Of a stretch of DNA of 64,000 nt, positions 49,798 through 60,313 are shown in pieces (position 1 is the first letter of the stretch; each line of letters starts with the position of its first letter). The translations under genes and the position numbers were made by a program. The notes under the pieces were generated by a model. That model was not told the origin of the DNA and made no database searches. It saw only the letters and a list, made by a program, of their open reading frames with translations. Origin of the DNA: Fistulifera solaris (taxonomy: Eukaryota; Bacillariophyta; Bacillariophyceae; Naviculales; Stauroneidaceae); assembly GCA_030295235.1 (NCBI GenBank), contig AP026176.1:248001-312000 (forward strand), given 5' to 3'.

Positions 49798-51189
49798 ATG
49801 AAATCGACGCTGCTCCCACATTTTGATAGCAGCATGAGAAAGCGCACCGCAAATTCATCCAGCGAAGCTCGGAAAGAGCATGATGTTCGCCAGCACAACA
49901 ATTTACGAGACAGGAAACGAAAACATCGTCACAAAAGCCTCATCCTGATTGCCTTTATCATCTGCTCTGTTCTCTGTTTCATGTACCTATTTTCCGGAAA
50001 TCGACTTCGCATGCTGCAAGCGATAACGTTAATACCCGTCGTTCTATGCCTTTGGGTGGCAGCCACGGCTCCTACTTTGTCGGAAAAGCTTTTCCCCATC
50101 ACATGGGTTCTCTCGGTCATATCTTCGCAATTACCCGTTTTCCTTGCTGCATTTCTAGCTGCCATTGCGATTCTTGCGTTCGGACTCGCCAGCACGTTTT
50201 ACAAACAGCCAAAATCACGACCCAGTCCAACGATCGTGATCAAATCGGTGGCGAGCCTGATCACGGTTCTGCTGACGGAAAATTTCATGATATGGGTCGT
50301 TTCCGCCACCTTTCCAGCAGGGCAGCTCTTGGGAGGAGCGCCTCCTCCCCTGCAAGACAATGGGTCCTATTTGATTCAAGAATATATTTGGACCGGCTTG
50401 ACGAAACAAGAAATTGTCGGCGGTCTCCGTCGTCTCTGGAATGTACAGTGGTCGCTGGTGGCTTGCCTCGCCACCGCCTTTGCCATGATCGACTTATTGT
50501 CCACAAAACGCGATCTGTATCTTATATCGACCCGTGCGACATGGACGTTGGCAGGAGCCCGACTCATTCGCACCATCAGTTTCAGTTTGACCGTTTTACC
50601 CAATCCTCGCCGACAATGTTATAGGGAGCATTTTCCGTACCCACCACCCGAATTGTTTTCCAAAGACTGGTTTTGGACAGGAATGTTACCCAATAGCAAT
50701 GGGGGCTGCAATGATTTAATTATTAGCGGTCATGCGACTGTAACGACAACGTTGGCGTGTGTGGTCACTTCGACTTCGACGAACCGGTGGTTTCAAGTTG
50801 CTGTATGGTGGATGCTGCTTCAAGACTATGCGGTCGAAATTTACGAAGGATTTCACTATTCTGTGGATATGTGGATGGGGCTCATTGTTGTATCACTGTT
50901 GTGGAGAGCGATGGCACCGATAGAAGATATCAAAGTTGCTGAAACGAGCCCCAGCACAGCAGCAGCGATAACCAAACCATCACTTTCGGAAATTTTGATG
51001 TATGTTCTCCCTGTGCTCATTGCGTACATACAGCTGGTATTACTGCCAACTTGGGCAGCGAATTACTTGATTCTATTGTTTTTGGGGGTAATTCTTTCAC
51101 TTTACTTCAAATACGGACAGGCCCGTGTGAGTTACGTGCAGCATCTTTGCGTAACTTTGCTCTATCTTGCTTTGGGAGTATATTTATGA
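49798..51189 (+). CDS. Sphingomyelin-synthase-like / PAP2-type membrane protein
   Basis: Single exon, 463 aa from the ATG at 49798 (a GTG at 49771 only extends the frame). The N-terminus is basic and polar, followed by about ten hydrophobic helices. The active site of the PAP2_C/sphingomyelin synthase family is visible: GGCNDLIISGHATVTT with His312, and GFHYSVDMWMG with His353 and Asp357, the His-His-Asp triad. Such enzymes move a phospho-head group onto ceramide or diacylglycerol. The head-group donor cannot be told from sequence. A CYREHFPYPPP loop lies just before the active site. The C-terminal three helices resemble a second membrane module. No frame problem. Confidence 0.87.
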   Translation: MKSTLLPHFDSSMRKRTANSSSEARKEHDVRQHNNLRDRKRKHRHKSLILIAFIICSVLCFMYLFSGNRLRMLQAITLIPVVLCLWVAATAPTLSEKLFPITWVLSVISSQLPVFLAAFLAAIAILAFGLASTFYKQPKSRPSPTIVIKSVASLITVLLTENFMIWVVSATFPAGQLLGGAPPPLQDNGSYLIQEYIWTGLTKQEIVGGLRRLWNVQWSLVACLATAFAMIDLLSTKRDLYLISTRATWTLAGARLIRTISFSLTVLPNPRRQCYREHFPYPPPELFSKDWFWTGMLPNSNGGCNDLIISGHATVTTTLACVVTSTSTNRWFQVAVWWMLLQDYAVEIYEGFHYSVDMWMGLIVVSLLWRAMAPIEDIKVAETSPSTAAAITKPSLSEILMYVLPVLIAYIQLVLLPTWAANYLILLFLGVILSLYFKYGQARVSYVQHLCVTLLYLALGVYL

Positions 51190-51448
51190 AGAACTTCTTG
51201 AGCATTGCATCTTAAGCTGAAACGCTATGTTGCTGCGCAATGGTGCGATTCGAAGGTGCGAATTCGAACAAAGCGAGAGACCAAATCACAGCAACGGTCA
51301 ACTCGTCAAATTTTTCAATGCCTTAAATGTGCAAGTGGTCGCACTAGCAATGTAATGACCCCGAAGGAGTCTAAGTAGCTACAATGAATTGCTTCCCGTA
51401 TGTCGATGATAAAACCATTCGTATTCATTATACATTTTTATTCAACGT

Positions 51449-54074
51449 TCACATAATCAGAGAACCCATCAGTTCTCGTAACTGCATTAGTTCAACCAGT
51501 ACTTCATTTTGTATTGTCTCCACTTCAGCCTTCATGCGCGCCATGTCAATTCGATCATTTGCCATTTCTTTCGTTATTTCTTGCTTCATCGACTTCAAGT
51601 CAACCTGTATATTCTTCAGCTTTTCAAGTTTTTTCCTTTCTAATTCGGATCGACTAGTCACTGTATCTCTCTGGGCAAAGAGATATTCGCGGACTTGCGG
51701 TGGCCACAACCAACCAGCAGTAACCAAGCCCGCCGTCAACCAAAGCGGGATGATTATGAAGACGCAGAAGAATCGAAATACATTGTAGACGCATGTCTCA
51801 AGCCAATCGACATCATCGAAAAGATTTTCATCAAACAGCATCATTATTTGGTGCCAACCGTCATAGAAGTACGAAACTTCTCTTTTCGGAATTCGCTCTC
51901 CGTTCCGCGCGAAAGCGTCTCCGTCCGTTCCCTGCTGTTCTCTTGGTTCCTCTGCAGCGTTGCTGGCAAATCCAGCATTGGCTGTGTCTTTGACATCGAC
52001 TCGTTTCAAGCGTCGCTGAATGGCATACGCAATGGCATCTGTCTCGGCTACAAAATCCAGCCGATTCGACCAGAAGACGATAGCCGCACGGTCGTTCTGA
52101 ATGATTTCGTAGGAATCCGTCACAATGGCGATAAGCACATTAGAGAGCAAAATGACAACCAGGAAAGCAAATCCCACGAAAAGGATCTGGGCTGTCAAAT
52201 TTGTCGAATAGCGTGTTTCATCGCCGATTTCGCCTATCATCATGGTGTAGACTTTCAGCAAGCTGTCACCAAACTGACAATGAGGAAAGCTACAACCAAC
52301 AAGATCGGGATCGAAGTATTCGGCTGGGTATACTTGGGGTTCAAAAGCCAAAGACAGGGTCGGGGCTTCGCAGATGTCTGTGTCGAGATATACAAAGTAA
52401 AACATTTGTGCAAATGCGAGCAAAATCGTTGACACTGCAATCAAGAATGCCACCAATCGCTGGGCGACATTGAATAATCCTCCAACAAACACGGCAAAGT
52501 CGACCAATGTACTTTTCAAGAAAACAATGATAGCCGCCCATAGGATGCCCTGCGTCACTGCAACGCCCGTTCGAAATTCATTCAAGTAATCATTATCGTC
52601 TGGGGCGATCTCATTGTAATCCGTCACTGACATCGTAATGGCATAGTATAAAACTAGCACAATGACGGTCATATCCAACCATGTCGACGGGTCTCCAAAG
52701 TATTTGGCAAAGCTGTTCAAGCCCATGAGACTCCCCATTTGCATAATTTCACGCATCACAAAGTAACCGGCTCCCACATACAGAAACATTAGGGCCCCGG
52801 ATACGTCATCCTTATGGATCTGTTGTTCCGCAATATACTCATCTGTTCCCAATCTCAGATCAATGTGTGTTTGTGTCGTAATGGCGAAGCAGACGATTAA
52901 GGAGAAGAGAAACATGCCATCGAGCATGAGAATACTGGTCGGAAATCGTTGCACAATCTTGTCATTGAGTATATTGCGAACATGCTTGCTGACAACGGCA
53001 GTGTCTTGAAGCCAATCGGGCAAATCTTGAATGGCGGTGAGAAAATCCGCCGTCGCTACCGGTTCCGCCGCCAAATACATTTCCAAACAGTCGCTGACAT
53101 GCGACTTTTTGTCACGATCGTCCGGTTTGTAACCTTTCAAACCGAGTGCCATGAGATGCAACGGCAAGTGCCCATCTTTATCACGTGAATTGATCGCTTG
53201 TTTACCGGCCGGATGATCGAGTAGAAATTGGATGACGCCCGGACTGGCATCTCGATGGGCGTTGACCATGGCCAAATGCATGGGTGTACGTCCATGGTTT
53301 TCCACGGCGGTGACCGATTCCGGATACGCCTTGACCAAGACCTCAAGTACGGCCGAATGCGTTCCATAGGCCGATGCGTAATGAATCGGCAGCATTCCAC
53401 CCACATCCCGTATGGCTGCCGCACCAGTATTACTCAACATTTCGGCATTCAACGCCATAGTGACAACATTGTCCGTGTTGCGCGTGACGTAAAAGTGCAG
53501 TGCGGTACGATTCTGATGATCCGTTTGCAATTTTCCTTCCGGAAACGCTTGAATGAGAAGTGTCAACACGTCGGGAGACACTCCGTGATTGCAAGCATGA
53601 TGCAAGGGCAACCACCCTTGCGCATCCGTCCATCCACAAATTTCGGGAGCCGCTTCTACCAAAGCCTGCACAATATCCGCAGGAGGATTGTGTAACTTGC
53701 ACAATAAATGCAACGGTGTAGAATCATTCTGTCCGCGAATATAGACGGCCGCCTGTCGACTTTCCAGCGTGTTGTGTGACCACAGCCAGCGACGAATCTT
53801 CTCGTAACTTAAATCGAGCAAATCTCGTTGTTCATTCTCGAAACTGCGCGGTGCATTCTGTTGCGTAGGAATCGCTTCTTCAATAATGGAAAGAAGTACG
53901 CCGGGATCTCCTGGCTCTACGTTGAACTGATAATAGCCGCTGGAAGTCTCGCGCATCGGGGGGAGCGGTGGGGATGACGTCTCCTTCGACATGGGCGCCG
54001 TCCAGTTCTTCCCGAGCGACGGCTCCGCTGACGTGAGGATTGTAAATAGGCCCAACTTCGTCGTAAGAAGGCAT
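51449..54074 (-). CDS. Ankyrin-repeat TRP-like cation channel (one-base frame change)
   Basis: About 874 aa. The N-terminus MPSYDEVGPIYNPHVSG is soluble and followed by ankyrin repeats (about 90-330: STPLHLLCKLHNP, GWLPLHHACNHG, RTALHFYV, GMLPIHYASAYG, GRTPMHLAMV, GHLPLHLMA). Six transmembrane helices then run from about 395 to 665. The pore segment before the last helix reads FGDSLLKVYTMMIGEIGDET, and S6 is VILLSNVLIAIVTDSYE, the TRP/voltage-gated superfamily signature. A late coiled coil ends the protein (ELERKKLEKLKNI...ETIQNEVLVELMQLRE). The N-terminus and body join if the G6 run (53958-53963, minus-strand C6) has five bases: TAPPMRETSSGYYQF. The length minus one (2625) is divisible by three. 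A Ca2+-permeable sensory channel is likely. Confidence 0.88.
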
Positions 54075-54580
54075 CGTTTGCAGCTGCAAGTTGGGTTTAG
54101 TTGATCAAAAACAGCACAATACAAGAAGAAAGAGGGATGAATGAATCTGTTTACTTTTGTTTGTCGAGTTTTTCAAGCGTTGATGTTATTCTGGCCCCGC
54201 GAGAATCCATGTCTCGAAAAAGAGTCATTTGTTGCCTTCCCTACTATCAGTACCACAGTAAGAGGTGCTAGATACGCGGAGTAAATAAATCATCCAAATG
54301 ACCATGAATCGTATTAGCGTTGCGGTTATGACAGTGCATTGTCACACCGTTTCGGCTGCTATGATCATGCAATTAGTTCGTCAGAAACAAACTGAAACAA
54401 TTCATACATGACGATATAGCATGCAGTCTGTCCACGCAAATACCGATAAAATGAGATGCTGGTGGAATTGCATTCCTGTTGCTAGAATGGTTCGTTCGAA
54501 AGTGACAATTTTCTCAGCTCGAACGGAGCGAAGGCGACATTGACTTTGTGTATCATCGACATACTTGCAACTGGTACTTT
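54075..54580. other. Intergenic between TRP-like and PPR genes
   Basis: About 500 bp on the 5' side of the channel gene and 3' side of the PPR gene. No feature that I can support. Confidence 0.4.
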
Positions 54581-56344
54581 CTAGAATTCCTTCCGAGCTT
54601 TTCCCAATCGCACATTGGCCGTCCACGCAAAAGGAAGACGATCTTCCCCATTACCCTGTAGCAATTCCTTGTAAAGATCGGCACTCGCGGCTTCTTGGAG
54701 CTTTTTCAAAACATATTTACTCACTTGTCCTTCCGCTGCACAGCGTTTGAACACCAGCGACACGGTTTCTTGCCTTGACGCCTCGGTGGGCATGAGATTG
54801 GTTAACACACCTAAGAATGAACCGTACGTGACAGCGTTGGGACGTGAGGTTGGACAATGACGGATCTCGTCAAAGACAACACAGGCTATTTTAAGTGCTT
54901 CCTCGACAGTCGTTTGGCCATTGTTGATGGTATCCGTGTATTCACAAGCATTCAATACTGCATTGTAGGATACAATGTTTCGTGTTGACATACGCTGGAA
55001 TATCTCCCAGGCACTCGATGCTTTTCTCGGAACATTGGACTTGGCGTACAACTGCATCATCACCGTGTAGGTGGCGACCGTGGGGGCGGGGCCCACTGTT
55101 TCCAACCGTTGCATCAGATCTTGCGCGGCCGGTATTAAAAAGTCACCTCGACCTTTTAGTGCATTCAAGGCACTGGTATACGTTTTGATGTCGGGCTGTA
55201 CATTTGGGTCGCTCTCGATCTGTTCGAGCAACTGCAAAACGCGCTCTCCGCGAACTTGCGATTGCTGCGACCAGCAATACAACAACGCATTGTAGACCTC
55301 AATGTCGCATACCTCAAGAGTCGGCGCGAGTTCCAGGGCCAGTTGCTCCGCATAATTGGCTACTTCCAATCCATCCATTGTTCCCAATGAGTACAACACA
55401 TTCCCCAGAAACGTCGTTGTTAGTTCTATGCGATCACTTTCCACGACCTGTTGAATGAGCTGTTTGATTCTAGCTAAAGCGCCGTCGGTGTTGCTCCGCG
55501 CCTTGCAACAAATGGCAATCATGGTCGTGTACGAAACGATGTCACGATTCGGCATCGAGGCAAAAGGCTTCAGCCTTGTGCCAAGGCAATGCATTGAGGA
55601 CAATATTGTACGACCGAATTTCCGGTTTGACACGACGCGTCACTTTACTCCGTTCCCACTGGGTTAGGAAAGCTTGTGCCGCGAACGAATCCGAGGCCTT
55701 GGCGTACGCATTCAAGACGTCATTGTAACAAGGCCGATTGGGCGCTGGTCCATGGATCAGCATGGTATCAAAGAGTTGCCGTGCCTCTCTGGCACGGCCT
55801 GTGGTAGCGTAGGCATGAATCAAGGCCGAATAGGAGATGGTATCGGGTTTCATCGGCAAAGAATCGAATGTCTGCCGTGCTGCTTGAGGCATGGCGGCTT
55901 TGCTGAAGATGGAAATGAGAGTATTGTACGAAACAAGATCCTTTTCGGGCCATTCCTTTAGTAGATTGCTAGCTTTGTTTGCTAATTGTCGTTTGCTAGT
56001 AAAACTTTGAACGGTTGATACACTTTTGAGATAACAGGCTAGTACTTTGTTGAGAAAAGAACGGAATTTTCGTGATTCGTGTCGTGTTTTCGCAGCAGTA
56101 TTTCTGCACGAGGTCCAGCTTCTTCCGGTTGCGATTCGGATAGCTGATTGAGCAAATAGGAGAATGCATGTTGGGGATGCTTCGAGGGGAGACTGAGACC
56201 GAACTCCTTCACCACGTCGAAAAATAGGTTCTCATTTGTTGTTGCGAAGCGATGATGTACGGCATGGCAACGATGCCTTTGCTTTGCTACAAGAAAGGCA
56301 TGTGACACGGTTGCTACGCAGAGCAAATGAAGAATATACCGCAT
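54581..56344 (-). CDS. Plastid-type pentatricopeptide repeat (PPR) protein (two one-base frame changes)
   Basis: About 587 aa. The N-terminus MRYILHLLCVATVSHAFLV is a signal peptide with the A-F plastid junction. The body is a run of about twelve PPR units of 31-35 residues: LVSYNTLISIFSKAAM, TISYSALIHAYATTG, NRPCYNDVLNAYAKAS, EIRSYNIVLNAL, DIVSYTTMIAICCKA, EVYNALLYCWS, DIKTYTSALNALKG, TVATYTVMMQLYAKS, NIVSYNAVLNACEY and NAVTYGSFLGVL. PPR proteins bind organellar RNA and guide its processing or translation. Two frame switches cancel out: a missing base near 56067 (HEN-F-RSFLNKV) and an extra base in the A4 run at 55562-55565 (KAEAFASMPN). The total length is thus divisible by three. The RNA target is unknown. 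Confidence 0.85.
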
Positions 56345-56695
56345 CGCCCTCGTCGGTTATTCCAATAGAAGCACGTCCAGCGATACAATCAAAAACTGAA
56401 AGACGCATCTATAGAGCAAATAAATATCGTTGTTGTTGAAACGTTTTCAAGCTTCAAGCGCCAAAAATTTTTAGTGGCTTCTGTGAAGTACGTCACACGT
56501 CTCACCCGACAGTCACTATCGAAACAAATGTAGAAGATGCCGACGACAAGAAGTGCAACAACAAAATCGAATCAAAAAATGGATGATGATTATTATTCAT
56601 TCAAAGGAGAAAGAAGACCCATTTGAATCAATTCATAAAAGTTCTTACTTATCCGTGTCGCTCGAAGAGGGATCTCTGCGAAATACGAATAAGAC
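56345..56695. other. Divergent promoter region (PPR / MenA)
   Basis: About 350 bp between divergent plastid-related genes. No further feature; an upstream exon of the MenA gene could be here but none is recognisable. Confidence 0.4.
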
Positions 56696-57625
56696 ATGGT
56701 GAATACGAAAGAAAGTAAAGAAAAGAAACCGCCGACTTGGCAAATATGGTGGACGGCCGCTCGTCCCCACACTTTGACGGCTTCCCTGTGTCCCTGTCTC
56801 GTGTCCTACGCGGCCTGTCGACCTCCTTGGAAATTACATATCGTATGGACAGTCTTTTGTATGACGGTGCAGCTCGGAACCAATTTGCACAATGATTACG
56901 CGGATGCCGTCTTGGGGGCCGACACGGAGGAACGAGTCGGACAGGCACGTGCGACGGCAAAGGGATGGTTGACGCCACAACAAACCTTGCGGGCATCGTG
57001 TACCGTGCTACTGGGGACTTTTGTTGCGGGAGTATGGCTGGCATTTGCGACCGAGCAAAGTCACAATCCGATGGTTTGGGGGTTGATACTGACCAGTGTT
57101 TTGAATGCTTTTGCTTATACGGGAGGGCCTGTACCACTGGGCTACATTGGTTTGAGCCACTGGAGTATTGCGTATTCGGGATTGGGCGATGTGTTTTGTA
57201 TGGCTTATTTTGGTTTCGTAGCGACTCTGATGATGCCATTTTTACTGAGAATGGATTTGCCATGGCTGTACGCACTCCAAGTGGGATGTTTGGCGACCAA
57301 CATCTTAGTTGTCAACAATTTACGAGATCGATTTACGGATGTCAAAGCCAACAAGCGAACGACAGCTGTAAGGTTTGGAAAGTTCTTCAGCTTGTACGAA
57401 TATGTACTCTTACTGGCGATCACGTACGGATTGGTTTTGCTGGATGCGTTTCAACATCGGAGCATGTGGAGACTACTACCGTGTTTGACTATGCCCTTGG
57501 CCAAGAAAGAAATTGAGGCGATCTGGACGAAAGAAGGATCTTTGTTGAATCAACACGTCGGAGGAGCCGCTAAATTACAGCTTGCGTTCTGTGTCTTGCT
57601 AGCAATCGGGCTCCATTACACTTGA
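56696..57625 (+). CDS. MenA-like UbiA prenyltransferase (1,4-dihydroxy-2-naphthoate prenyltransferase)
   Basis: Single exon, 309 aa. The UbiA signature is TNLHNDYADAVLGADTEER (from 62), with the Asp residues that hold Mg-pyrophosphate, then RVGQARATAKGWL, the pattern of MenA. The second aspartate-rich motif reads NNLRDRFTDVKANKRTTAVRFG. About eight membrane helices are seen. MenA attaches the isoprenoid tail in menaquinone or phylloquinone synthesis, which in photosynthetic eukaryotes takes place in the plastid. The N-terminus is short and charged (MVNTKESKEKKPP) and has no signal or transit sequence. Either an upstream leader exon is missed or the protein enters its membrane differently. Confidence 0.9.
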   Translation: MVNTKESKEKKPPTWQIWWTAARPHTLTASLCPCLVSYAACRPPWKLHIVWTVFCMTVQLGTNLHNDYADAVLGADTEERVGQARATAKGWLTPQQTLRASCTVLLGTFVAGVWLAFATEQSHNPMVWGLILTSVLNAFAYTGGPVPLGYIGLSHWSIAYSGLGDVFCMAYFGFVATLMMPFLLRMDLPWLYALQVGCLATNILVVNNLRDRFTDVKANKRTTAVRFGKFFSLYEYVLLLAITYGLVLLDAFQHRSMWRLLPCLTMPLAKKEIEAIWTKEGSLLNQHVGGAAKLQLAFCVLLAIGLHYT

Positions 57626-57917
57626 CTTTTAAACGATCCAATGGAGCGTTTCAAGCATACAAGAGAAGTACGTCAAATCAATGAGTAGTGCATACACAGT
57701 AGATTCGGCGCAGTGCAAATGGTAAACGTACTCCGTGTTATGTTTGCTGGGCAAGAAAGGACTCGTTGCGACTTCCATTATTTTTTATCGCGCCGTCTAG
57801 ATGACGTCACCGCCGTCGTCTGAGCGAAAATCTCGCATTTTCTCATTGTAATAGTTTTCAACCATTATACCATGGAAACAATTTTATAATAACCTCTCCT
57901 CCATTTAGCAACATTAA

Positions 57918-58379
57918 ATGATGCATCGAAACGTTAGTATTCTGCTTGCTATGATTGGGACGACAGCCACCGGCTTCGTCATTTCGCCAGTCGCACAGAA
58001 AACAGTATCGCAACGGACGACGAGCCTGTCATCCCTGTTCGACTCAGACGACAATGAAATAGGAGGTAACGCGCCTGTAACTCGTAAATTTACCGGTGGA
58101 TACACAGTTGGAAATTCCTCATCCTCGCCTCGAGAAAGCATGATGCAACGAGAATTCAATCTAGTGAGTTTAGCCACCAGTCCGGCCGCTTTTCTAGTGC
58201 AAGCTGCCAGCATTCTCGTTGTATTAGTCTTTGTACTGTACATAGGTGCTACCGGGCAGCTCGGACTCAACAATGATTATGAAGACGATGATGATTTCAT
58301 CTATGATCCTGTTGATCCTTCCATGGTAGTACCGAATGTGGAATTCCAATCCTCTTCGAGTCAATCGGTTTTTCTTTAA
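57918..58379 (+). CDS. Small plastid-targeted membrane protein, unknown family
   Basis: Single exon, 153 aa. The N-terminus MMHRNVSILLAMIGTTATGF has a signal peptide with an A-x-G-F junction, followed by a Ser/Thr-rich transit-like stretch (VAQKTVSQRTTSLSS). One transmembrane helix near 97-117 (VQAASILVVLVFVLYIG) is followed by an acidic tail (NDYEDDDDFIYDPVDPS). I do not recognise a family. Bipartite targeting points to a plastid membrane protein facing stroma or lumen; role unknown. Confidence 0.72.
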   Translation: MMHRNVSILLAMIGTTATGFVISPVAQKTVSQRTTSLSSLFDSDDNEIGGNAPVTRKFTGGYTVGNSSSSPRESMMQREFNLVSLATSPAAFLVQAASILVVLVFVLYIGATGQLGLNNDYEDDDDFIYDPVDPSMVVPNVEFQSSSSQSVFL

Positions 58380-58513
58380 GTCCTACCTTGCTGTATCCTG
58401 TTCTCTTGATTCACACAAAATTGCCACAGTCAAATTAACCCCGAAGATGAATATTATTCAAAAGCTGCTCTACATCTTTTACAAAAATCTAATGTGAAAA
58501 CCACACATCCATC

Positions 58514-59451
58514 TCATTGCCACTCGTCGGGCATGTCATCTTTCGAGGATTCTGTGTTGCTTTCGCTCTTTGAGTAGTAGTCTTCCGGTGCCCCAAATGA
58601 CTTAGCCGTGCGCATCTCAGCGGCCAGCAAGGCTTCTGCGGCATCATGGACCGCTCGTTCCACCCATTCTTTCCGACGTGGATTGACGGCTCCTGTATCC
58701 GAAAACGGTGGAAACGAAGATGCCGCCACCATATTCGGTAAACGACGGTCTGCCCAGAAACGAGCCGCCTCTCGATCTCCTTTACCGATACACACCGCAA
58801 CAATCCCAGACAGAGCCCCGAAATGCCACGGTTTCAATTCCAGCACCACTTGACACAATTTGAAAGACTGATCGTAACGTCCTTGTAGGTAATATAATGT
58901 CGCGAGTCGATTCACAGGCTCCACAAAGTAAACTCCGTGTTTGTGCAATAGATTGAGTAACACCATTTCACATTGCTTCCATGTATTCGGATCACTCATG
59001 AGTTGATCGGCTTGCTTTAAACCGTCTCTCGCCGTCGCTCCCCGTTCATTGAACCAAAGTTCCCATAAATCATCCGTCGCATCTTCATCGGTCAAGCGCT
59101 GGATGATTTTGATTTCGGCGAGGCGTCGATCCCGTTCCATGGCCGTCATGGGAGGCGGTGGAGGCAATGTGATTTCGTAATATGGCGAAATGAGGCGCGA
59201 CACGGAATATTCTTTCCCTTCTTTCTTCTTTTTGGGTTCTTCGCCTTTTTGATTAATTTGTCGAGGTTTTGGCGAGCCGTTTCGACATCAAAGTCATTTT
59301 CGTCGTCCTTCGACGTACGGCAGGTCGAAGAACTCTGTCTCGACACAACAGAAGTCGGCGCAAACAATCTTTGCGAAAATAGGAACGATGATTCGGAATG
59401 CTTCCAGCAAGCGAGAAACAGCAAAGCTGCTATTGTGGTTCTCCGATTCAT
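58514..59451 (-). CDS. Plastid-type TPR-like protein (one-base frame change)
   Basis: About 312 aa. The N-terminus MNRRTTIAALLFLACWKHSES is a signal peptide before SFLFSQRL, an S-F plastid junction. A Lys-rich linker follows. The body has a tetratricopeptide-like pair (ATLYYLQGRYDQSFKLCQVVLELKP, split here only for description, then GIVAVCIGKGDREAARFWADRR) and an acidic end. The leader and body meet when the plus-strand T5 run at 59246-59250 has six bases (KKGEEPKKKKEGKE), and then the length is divisible by three. TPR units bind protein partners; the exact role is unknown. Confidence 0.78.
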
Positions 59452-59605
59452 TTCTTCTTGTACTGTGTTGATTGCCTAAATCACTTCAGCGAGAAAAGTA
59501 ACAACTCGGTGAAAAACAGAAAAAGCTTTGACTCCTCTTAGACTACTGGTCCATGGTTGCGTAAAAGAAAAATACAGCTGTTGCGAGATTGCGACGAAAA
59601 AGATC

Positions 59606-59613
59606 GCATCGGC
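59606..59613. repeat. Left 8-bp target-site duplication of the hAT-type MITE
   Basis: GCATCGGC, identical to 59908-59915 on the other side of the element. Confidence 0.8.
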
Positions 59614-59907
59614 TAGGGAACCCGTACGGCGGGTGGGTTTTTGGCCTTACCGAATACCGTACCGGCCGTTTGGGAAATTGACGGTAAAAACCAGGTGATA
59701 TCTTAGCGGCACTCAATAGTTGAAATAAGTGTGGGATGATGTTTCAGATGCTAGAGGGATAGGGGTTAAACAATGCCCATCAGCGTTATTTCCACTGCCA
59801 AGTAGCTACCTGATAATACCGGACATTTCCGGTATTACCGGACCGGGCGGGCTGCAAAATACCGGATACCGTACCGACTTCCTTGAACCGGACGGAATGA
59901 ATCCCTA
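59614..59907 (+). mobile_element. Non-autonomous hAT-type DNA transposon (MITE), 294 bp
   Basis: The element begins TAGGGAACCC and ends AATCCCTA, so the terminal six bases are inverted (TAGGGA). It is flanked by the identical 8-bp direct repeat GCATCGGC, the target-site duplication size of hAT transposons. Subterminal CCGG/TACCG motifs recur inside both ends (AATACCGTACCGG left, GATACCGTACCGA right), as is common for hAT transposase binding. It has no coding capacity. The clean duplication suggests a fairly recent insertion into the divergent region between the TPR-like and mS35 genes. Confidence 0.8.
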
Positions 59908-59915
59908 GCATCGGC
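59908..59915. repeat. Right 8-bp target-site duplication of the hAT-type MITE
   Basis: GCATCGGC, direct copy of 59606-59613. Confidence 0.8.
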
Positions 59916-60313
59916 GACCAGCAGAAAAAGAACCAGCCGAGAGCCGAGACGTCGTTTTCGACTATGCGTTAAAGAGAACCATGGTTGAGTCACCAAAGTG
60001 ACGTTCGTTGTTCGTGACTCAATACTCAATTTCCAAGTGATGGAAGTTGGAAAGAAACCGAACTCGGTGCTTCGTTTTCGCTTCACACTGTAGCGCACAA
60101 AGTAGGAAGATAAGAAGCGGTCCGTTTCCGTCCGTCCGCTCCAGTTTCCACGCAAAAGAATGAGGGGACGACACACGCGGTGAAATTTCGCGGCCGCGAT
60201 GAAATCGAAGGCCCGTTTTTCCTCACAAACGCAAGAAGTTTCATTCTTGTCGTTGCAATCATTCTCTTTGTGTAACTTCCCATCATTCATTTCTTCTCAT
60301 AATCACCGCAAGC
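59916..60313. other. Promoter-side region of the mS35 gene
   Basis: About 400 bp. A minus-strand frame crosses it without ATG-supported family content. Likely the mS35 promoter and 5' UTR. Confidence 0.4.
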
